From Gelatoporia subvermispora B (Eukaryota; Basidiomycota; Agaricomycetes; Polyporales; Gelatoporiaceae), in contig KB445804.1 in NCBI GenBank assembly GCA_000320605.2, positions 395,785 through 459,784 on the forward strand: a stretch of 64,000 bases of DNA. Direction: 5' to 3'. The notes under the pieces are model-generated. The model saw only the letters and a list, made by a program, of their open reading frames with translations, did no database searches and was not told the DNA's origin. The position numbers and the translations under genes were made by a program. Below, in pieces: positions 57,000-64,000 of the stretch (within the stretch, counting starts at the first letter, position 1; each line of letters begins with the position of its first letter).

Positions 57000-57369
57000 A
57001 GGGAGTGATGCGGGCCTAGCCACTGAGGGTCACGCACGTATGCAGGGCAGGCTGCGCACGCGTCAGAGTCAGCGCCACTCGAAACGGGGGTGGCAGTTGG
57101 GAATGGGACAATTATAGATGCGCTATATATACATCGCTTCAGGGCGTGATACTGTATAATGTCCGTGGGCAAAGAGAGGCAGAGTAGCACAGAATAACAG
57201 ATATGAAGACACAAGCAACAGTAGGCTCTAGCTACTGTCCGACAAGTAATGAAACAGGGGTAGCAGGGTAGCATGAAGAGTGGTATAGCAGAAACGACAA
57301 GAAAGAAGCGAAATCCGGACCTCTATGTTACAGACCCAGACGCGACGGCACCCCGCCGAGCCATTATTG
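57000..57369. other. intergenic, nothing certain
   Basis: Possible promoter or first exon of the frame at 56784-56999, plus the 3' UTR of the RhoGAP gene. No convincing gene. Confidence 0.4.
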
Positions 57370-59060
57370 TCAGCCGGCCGCAGGTGCCTCACCGGCAGGC
57401 GACGTTCGCGCTGCTGCGGGCTGCATCGAGGAGCGTTTCTGCTTCTTCTGCAGCTTTGCGTGCCGTTCGTCGTCTGTGCTGTGCCCCTCACCTCGTCGTG
57501 ACCTCGAGTGGGGCATCGTCCGACTTCTTGTAATGCTCACGGTCGAGCTCTCTGTTCGCGACGGTGGTGTCTCGAGCACCGGCGAGAGGTCACGGTCCTC
57601 TTCGAACAGAGTCTTGTCTGATGGCGAGTAAGTTAGCCATTGTGCGGCATTGATCACAGAATACGAGCTCACCACCGGAGCGCTCAGTTGTAGTGCGTCG
57701 TCTCGTTATCCTCCTCGGGACTGGAGCCTTGTTCACGAGCTTCCAACCCCCAGGCTGATCTTCGTCCGAGCTGGGCATTACATCCACGGGATCCCCCGAC
57801 GGTGTGGTCACCGTCGCAGCGCTATCAGAACGTCTGGCAGGTGGGGGTGGTATGTCCAACATGAACCAATCCTGGTGAGCGATCAAGAACTCAAGCACAT
57901 CCTGGCTAAGCTGGTGTTCTTGCGGAGAGAGCTCATGGCTTGGATGCGCAATGAGCGCTGGTCGGAAGATCACCGCAAGATCTAGAGGCACGGTGAGCAA
58001 ACCGGTGAAGTAGATTTGACAAAAATTCTCACTCTTCGCGGTCATCAGGTTCTTGTCTGATTTCCGTGCGAAGACCGACAGTAGGTCCAGTACGTAGAGG
58101 AGCAAGTACTGATTCGCGCGAGGCATCGAACGGATCAGTCTCTTGTATGTTTGGACGACTTCATCCTGGTTGTACGGCTTCTTTGCTAGACTACATGAGT
58201 TAGAGCGAGCACAGCAGACACGGCATGGGTCAGATCCCGGTAAGACTCACCTAAGGCATCCCGAAACTAGTGCATGTGAGTTCATTATTATCCCAAAGGC
58301 TCAGCAGTTGACTCACATAATGGTACATATCGTGGGGTATCACGGACTCCTGCGTCGTTGATATCAGATGTGAGGGACAGAGAATGGCGGATCCTTGAAC
58401 GTACGGGCATCTGAGTCAAGAACCTACGAAACACGCTCGCCACGTCGTGTGTAGTATAGTGTTCTTGTTTCCAATCCAGGTTTTTACCATACTGTGTGGG
58501 GTGTGAGATGGATGGACGGGAGTAATGCGTGCAGGTGCTCACCCTTGGGGGAGTCTCGAAAGCTGCCTGCAACTCTCGCATCCGCTTGTTGGACCCATTC
58601 ACACGGAAAGTACCTTCCACCTCGGTCGCTGCCACCGAGGATCAGTCGAAGACGTAAGGGGGAATTGAACGGGCCGCACCATTCTCCTTCAAGTAGAGAC
58701 CACTGCACGCTGATCAGCAGGAAGAAGGGGCAGCCGTCAACGTGAGACGCACCATTTCGCCACCACGACTGGTATATATCCCCATACGTAGAGCTCCCCG
58801 TTGGCGTTGGCGGTCGAGATCTGCACGCTCGCATACTTGAGGCTCTCCTTGAGCGGCCTGCCAAAGACGACACCCCGGCCTGAAGCGAGAGTCAACCCTG
58901 AGTGGGGGTTGGGCGTGCGAGCACCCCTAAACTCGCCTTTCTTTTCCTCTGCCTCCTTCTTCATCTTCTGGGCGGAGGTGAAGTGGTTCCACCATGTCTT
59001 GAGGCTGGCCTTGCTGGGGGTGGGCTCGGTCGCCTCGTGGGTGCGCGGATCAGAGGTCAT
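57370..59060 (-). CDS. RhoGAP-domain protein (Sac7/Bag7-like)
   Basis: GTPase-activating protein for a Rho GTPase controlling wall synthesis and actin polarity. Start at MTSDPRTHE (ATG 59060); the open frame continues upstream to 59417 but from a non-ATG start, and the text there is low-complexity. After KTWWNHFTSAQK and VFGRPLKESLKYASVQI, the RhoGAP domain reads YIPVVVAK|CGLYLKENATEVEGTFRVNGSNKRMRELQAAF with the arginine finger in FRVNGS, then WKQEHYTTHDVASVFRRFLTQMPEP, YKRLIRSMPRANQYLLLYVLDLLSVFA and KNLAVIFRPALIAHP. The C-terminal region is Ser/Thr/Pro/Arg-rich (PPPPARRSDS, RRRTTTERSG|DKTLFEEDRDL). Several introns of about 50 nt. No lipid-binding or LIM domain is seen. A Rho-effector-like GBD/FH3 gene is 7 kb away. 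Confidence 0.88.
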
Positions 59061-60820
59061 GGGCGAGTCGGTGAGGCGGAGGGGACTAGCTTGGCGGGGG
59101 GACCGTGCGACTGCGCGTGCCGCGGGGCTGTCGGTCGTGTTCGAGCGGCGGCGATGGCCCCTTGGCAGGAGCCCGAGCAGAGGGCGGCGGCGGCGCGAGG
59201 CCAGCGTAAACGATGATCCAGCGCTGCAATGGCGGACAACGACCAACGTATGGAGAGGTGGCGATTGCGGGCACTGCTGGTTGAGGCTGTGCGGCTGGCG
59301 GGGGCGGCAGGCACAGGAGTCGTCTGGGGCGGGCTCGGCGACGTCGTGAACGATGGCAACACTCACGCTGCGCCCGACGAATTTTCGTAGCGCTTGTTTA
59401 GCCGAGCACGCTCTCAAGCTAGCCAGCCTCCACCCATTTCTTCGCCGTCTTTTTGACTTATACGACTATCCGATTCGACGCTGACGACACCGACTTGATA
59501 TCCGGGGCACATATCTCTTTGCACTGTATCGTACACGGCTGCAGCGGCGACACATGCCCGGAGACAGAACTCTCTACTCCCGTCACAGCGTACTCGAGCA
59601 CCTCTGGGGACCGCGTATCTAAACATGTTCAGCCAACTTTCAAACTGATCCGCTGCGCGAGGCAGTGCTCATGGGATGCGTCTCTGCGGTCTGTCAGTGC
59701 CAGCCCCAGTATAGTTTGAAAGACCAACTACCAGCATCCATCTGCTCTCCCAGGAGCACCCGGCGGCTCTTGGTACTCGTCAGTAATCATGTGCAACGCA
59801 CGCAAGGCAGCTCGTGGTCGAGACTACTGGGATCCCCGTCTTCGTATCAAGCCAAATCAACCTACCAGGCCTTCATGACTTGGCAGGTATGGTCACCCGA
59901 CCAGCAAGAGGGTCCCCCGCTGCAAGTTAAGCCCAACACTAACGCAACAGCGGACCGATAAGCGGATCTTCCTGGCTCCAGGACTAGCGAGTGCTTGCTC
60001 CGTCTCTATATCTCACGTCTGCAAGTGCCCCAATTTACCGGCTTCATCGTGCGAGCACCCAGTGGTGTCACCCGGCTTGCTTGTGAACACATTCCATCGA
60101 CGAGCGGGACGTGCCCGCTTCGTCATTCATACCTCACGTCTAGATTTGGCTCACGAAACGCAACCTTTGAACTCTCTACAGTCGCTATTCCGAGCATCCG
60201 CGGCCGACGCTCGCCTTGTCATCAGACCAGTGTGAGTAACGTAATGAACGGCTGCCAGTAAACTCCATCAGGTACTGGCGTCACCTTCGATTGGTGGTAA
60301 GACTCATCCAAGCTCTTGGTACACGCAGCTCGAAGTACTACCGGGCGTTATCTCACCGTGTAGGTGAAGTTAGTGCGCCCTCAAGTGGACCTGGGCGCCA
60401 GAACATGCTACCGGGATCTGTACTCTCATTGGGAACTCTATCAAACGGGTGACGGACTCCGTTGCAGCGGTCGTGGAACTGGAAGATGGATGATAACCTC
60501 ATGTATCAGGGTAGGCGGAAAAGAAGACCTTTGTATTTGTATTTCTCTTGTACCTTAGTGAGCGGCACGCCGGTGCTAATAATAATGGAGGGGTCGATTT
60601 GAGACTTCAGTAGGTCTACTTTGGCTCGCACATTGAGCGGTGCACAACACCGTTCAATCGAGGGGTGCTTAGCCGACAGACCCGCTAAAGCGTGCATTAC
60701 ATTGAGGAAATACGATGGAGAGCATACAGTGGTCCAACAGAGATAAGGACAGAACAACATAAATCAAAAGAGTCCAACGAGTGTATCCAAAAAAAACCAT
60801 GCAACCATCCATTCAAACAT
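59061..60820. other. intergenic, nothing recognised (1.8 kb)
   Basis: The left part holds the RhoGAP promoter. Between 59450 and 60760 there are only short frames on both strands and no recognisable motif or repeat. Confidence 0.45.
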
Positions 60821-62619
60821 TCAAACAAGGCCCCGTCCCCCCATCCGCACCGTATCGCTGACGGCTCGCAACGTTTCCTGCCACAGGCGAGACACAATTC
60901 CCCCCGTTCCTGTCGCGCCACTCGCGCGCAGCCGCCTCCTAACCTCTGCCGCAGTCGACCCCGGCACCGCAGCTCCCCCGGGCGTGAGCCTTCTCCGCCG
61001 CACGCGGAACGCAAACGAGAGCAATGGCACGACGACCGCGAAGATCAGAAACGCAGTGAATCGCGCGCCGGGCACGCTCCGTAGCCACCCCTCAAACGAC
61101 TGGCGGAGCAACAGAAGCGTCGACGGCGCGCGAGCGGTGAGCGGCATCTCCGCAGGTGGCGCACGGGGCGGGATGGGTAGAGGTGATATCTCCCCGCCCG
61201 CGTGGGGGGACGAGCGGCGCCGCTCTGGTGTGCGGCGCTGCCGAGCGTTACCATTCGCTGCGCGCTGCTTGCTCGATTGGCGCGAGGGCGTGACGGTACG
61301 CGACGTCGCGGTGGATGAGATGGATTGGGAGGACGCAGAACCGGAGCCGGAGGATATGGACGAGGTCATGCTCCCGAGCAGTGGAGGGGCGCGCCCCTTG
61401 CCCTTGCCTTTTGATGCGCCCGGATGTGGCGTGCGCGGCGTTGCGGTGTGCTCGGAGCTACTGGAGCTCATGGACGACGTCGACGGGGAGGGGGAGGGCG
61501 CGCGCGAGGAGCTGGGGGACGGCTCAATTATTGTGGGTGTTACGGGCGGGAGTATCATTGAGCGGTGTGCGGTGGAGGATTGTGCGCGGAGCTTGCGCAG
61601 GGAGGAGATGATGTTCTGTATATGGGTTAGCATGTGTAGTCAAAATCGTCGTACAATTGGTGTGGCGATGATGGCATAGTGTGTTAGGGTGCACGGCCAA
61701 AGCAAAAGCCGGTGAGGATAATCGCAATGCGATTGCCTCAATCGTTGCGTCGTGGCATATAAGACACAGCTGCTTCTGTCAACAGCTCGCCCACAAGGCT
61801 CCCTTTCAGCCTCGTGGGCGAACTGCTGGCAGAAGCATCTACGGCGCATATGGACACGGCGCCCTCTGCTCTGCGCCGCCGGTCTTTCGCCCCACCAGCC
61901 GTACCTTAGAAAGTAAATGTATAGCTCACCTGTCGGACTTCAGGTGGAAGGTCACGCTCATATTGTAGGAAGTCTTCCGCATACTCCCACTGTTCCAAGC
62001 GGGGCAAGACATGGAGACAATACAACTCGAGGACTTTCGCATACCCATCAGGGGCATCGAGTGTCTCCTCCTGGCCGTGCTTCGCAAGCCAGTCCTCAAT
62101 CATGTTCCGACCGACCTCCGTGCACTCGAGCTTGAGACTCGCGAGCACAAGGGTGACAAGGATCTGCGCGGGGAGAAACGCAGAGCTGGGCTTCTGCGGC
62201 GGGGCACTCGGGGTGAAGAGCTGGAGTGAGCGACTGTATATCGTCGCGATGAACGGCTCAGGCGAGAGCATCAGGTTCGCGCGCAGCGGCACGGGGAGCT
62301 CCTCTGGGTTCTGCGATGGCGGCGGCGAGGCATATAAGGTGATCTCAAACGTGATCCGCAGAATGTCCCACTTGGTGCGCTGCGGGGCGAGCGGGTCCGG
62401 CGCTGCGGACGCCGGCGGGTGCAGCAGCGCGAACGCCGAGCTCAGCAGCGAGTGCGTCAGCGCGACATTGCGCTGGAGGAACGCCTTCGCTGCGCGCGGG
62501 TAGAGCGAGCGCAGTGTGCACGTCGCCGACTTGGAGGTGGCGGCGCTGGTGGCTTGAGTGCCCTTGAGAGCGATCACGGTGGCGGGGCTCGTCGTCGCTG
62601 TTGTCACCGCTGTAGGCAT
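60821..62619 (-). CDS. tail-anchored PEX26/PEX15-like peroxin (candidate)
   Basis: Exons 62619-61930 (230 codons) and 61615-60821 (264 codons plus stop) join in phase 0 to a 494-residue protein. The first exon is helical repeat-like (LYPRAAKAFLQRNVALTHSLLSSAFALL, LVLASLKLECTEVGRNMIEDWLAKHG, VLELYCLHVLPRLEQWEYAEDFLQYERDLPPEVRQ). The second continues with NIISSLRKL, a long Ser/Pro-rich disordered part, then LLLLRQSFEGWLRSVPGARF and one C-terminal membrane helix (TAFLIFAVVVPLLSFAF) with flanking Arg. This plan, helical N domain plus tail anchor, fits fungal Pex26, which recruits Pex1/Pex6 to peroxisomes. The identity is inferred from architecture, not from a clear signature. The 314-nt intron (61616-61929) is unusually long and contains a hairpin; a CTAAC branch site precedes its TACAG acceptor. 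Confidence 0.6.
61772..61836. repeat. 29-bp inverted repeat with 7-nt loop
   Basis: Arms 61772-61800 and 61808-61836 are complementary at 25 of 29 positions, with loop CCCTTTC. All four mismatches are transitions; read on the minus strand (the gene's own transcript) three become G-U pairs. It sits inside the 314-nt intron of the PEX26-like gene. Confidence 0.85.
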
Positions 62620-64000
62620 TCGTTGTAGTAACGATTGAGTATGGCGGTCTCGGACTAGATGATGGTAGTGTATGGGGCCGCTCTAAGGCCTTGGAGTGGG
62701 CGGTAGTGCGACGGTCGCCGATGCAGGAGACTCAGGGTCGCCTCCTTCCGCCAAACCCGGCAACCCGTCCTTCCAGATACCGGTCACGTGTCAATTCCCA
62801 CGCTCAACAATGAGTGGTTTGGGGACATTGGGCTGTGGAGTGTCGTCGAAGTTGGGCTAGACTCTTCGAAGTCATCCGCAGGCATAGTAGTACGATAATT
62901 CCTGCGCAACATCACGATCTGAGCGAAAAAGTCATAGTGAAAGCGAAGATATTCAGGTGGACTACATATAGTGGGAGATCGAACGAATATCCTTCTCGTC
63001 AAGATGCGATGCGGTCACATACACAAGGACATGCACCGAATCACATATCCTGATGAACAAGAGAGATGGTCATACATGAGTCCTCCCGCCCAGGGACTTG
63101 CAGCTTTATTTATCAGGCAGAGCAGCCGGCAGATCATTGAGATGCAAATGGAGCTGCATGCCGACGGTGCATGCGAATATGTTGAGAGATGCGGATAAGA
63201 AGGGTACAGCGCTGTGCTCAAAATCATGTTTCAAACGACCGTTTGAGTCAATTTGTTGCGCTTTTAATGGTATGACCAGTGCTCGCCGTACCTGTCATCA
63301 ATCACACAGCTGTTGCAGTATGCGTTAACGATATTGGGAGGTGCTGGAATCATGATGAATTACCGGAGGTGATGCGGTTGCACATTCCACAAGTGCTAAC
63401 TTTGCGGTCGCAGGATCGCTTCTGCTCCACGCGATAAGGAGCGGAGAATATAACTCCGCATAGACAATCGTGCGGGATATGACTTGGAGAAGCTATGGCC
63501 GTAACTGCGGCGGGCAAAGACATCGTGAAGGGTGATCATCGTTCCAGGTATGGTTTACATTACGACCCAGGCTCTTCCACAGACCGTATTCTGCAACTAT
63601 CTCCTGCGCATTTCGATATTTCTGGCAGCGGCAGTCGTTCCTATCTTCGGATGGCGTAAACCCGAATCTTATTTGCTAGAACCAGTTGAACCAGCCACAA
63701 GCATGAGACACACATCAGAGTGCAGCAAACTTCGCATTTGTCTTCCTCCGGTGCTCGTCATAGCCGACCGTACACAGAGAACGCGAAGCTTTTCTCGTGC
63801 GCGAGCTCCCCGAACTGTGGCCTCCGGCGCTCGCAGATGACCGCACAAGAAGCAAAGCTCGGAAAGCAAGGCAGATAGGCGCCATGCAGGGTGAACGTTC
63901 TGGTCCGGAAGAAGGCTCTTGAACGCATTCTCGGTGCGCGGCAAACATAGGAGACATGGGCGCACAGATGGCGGCCCACGCGAATCCCGCATTGGCCCGC
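62620..64000. other. no recognisable gene (1.4 kb)
   Basis: Starts with the PEX26-like promoter. The rest has short frames only, several opening at non-ATG codons and overlapping each other near 63532-63992. A gene truncated by the window end cannot be excluded. Confidence 0.45.

Noticed and set aside
58801..59349. 182-codon plus-strand ORF
   Set aside because: Antisense to the RhoGAP N-terminal region and promoter; no motif.

Overview
The window looks like nuclear DNA of an agaricomycete (mushroom-forming) basidiomycete, probably a polypore-like wood decayer. The signs are many introns of about 47-65 nt with GTRNGT donors, compact intron-rich genes on both strands, typical basidiomycete families (expanded DnaJ, F-box, GMC, GH17 and GH18 genes) and no operons, tRNAs, rRNAs or CRISPR arrays. 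The species assignment is inference; gene calls rest on reading exons, splice sites and motifs by eye.

Layout. 1-2.5 kb: nothing recognised. 2.5-3.8 kb: sulfite oxidase-type Mo enzyme (+). 5.4-7.5 kb: secreted GH18 chitinase with a C-terminal chitin-binding module (+). 7.9-8.6 kb: Mediator subunit MED22 (-). 8.8-9.3 kb: 5'-truncated copy of a DHDPS/HOGA-type aldolase whose full-length paralogue lies at 19.1-20.1 kb. 10.1-10.9 kb: VTC1-like polyphosphate polymerase subunit (-). 11.3-12.6 kb: class B DnaJ/Sis1 (+). 12.9-18.2 kb: three tandem copies of an NmrA/epimerase-like dehydrogenase (-): copy A has a nonsense codon, copy B is a relic and copy C is intact. 20.3-21.5 kb: orphan gene (-). 22.4-23.5 kb: MAF1 (-). 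24.7-27.5 kb: APC/C subunit CDC16 (-), divergent from a NIFK/Nop15-like RRM protein at 27.8-29.4 kb (+). 31.9-33.8 kb: PHO84-type phosphate/H+ symporter (-). 33.8-41.4 kb: gene-poor stretch. 41.4-43.8 kb: second PHO84 paralogue (+). 44.8-46.4 kb: divergent DnaJ paralogue (+). 46.8-48.2 kb: F-box/LRR protein (-). 48.7-51.1 kb: stand-alone formin GBD/FH3 protein (-). 51.4-54.2 kb: GMC oxidoreductase (-). 55.0-56.6 kb: membrane-anchored GH17 glucanase (-). 57.4-59.1 kb: RhoGAP (-). 60.8-62.6 kb: PEX26-like tail-anchored protein (-). 62.6-64 kb: nothing recognised.

The most notable theme is local duplication with divergence: aldolase (2 copies), NmrA-like (3), DnaJ (2) and PHO84 (2), at different stages from intact to relic. 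Two exceptionally long introns (189 and 314 nt) each contain a fold-back hairpin, and the NmrA-like paralogues appear to share a 10-nt microexon with a GC splice donor. These intron features are the best candidates for something not described. Functionally, most genes are housekeeping (transcription, cell cycle, ribosome biogenesis, chaperone) mixed with wall-remodelling (GH18, GH17), polarity (formin GBD/FH3, RhoGAP) and phosphate handling (VTC1-like, two PHO84). No evidence ties them into a dedicated cluster.
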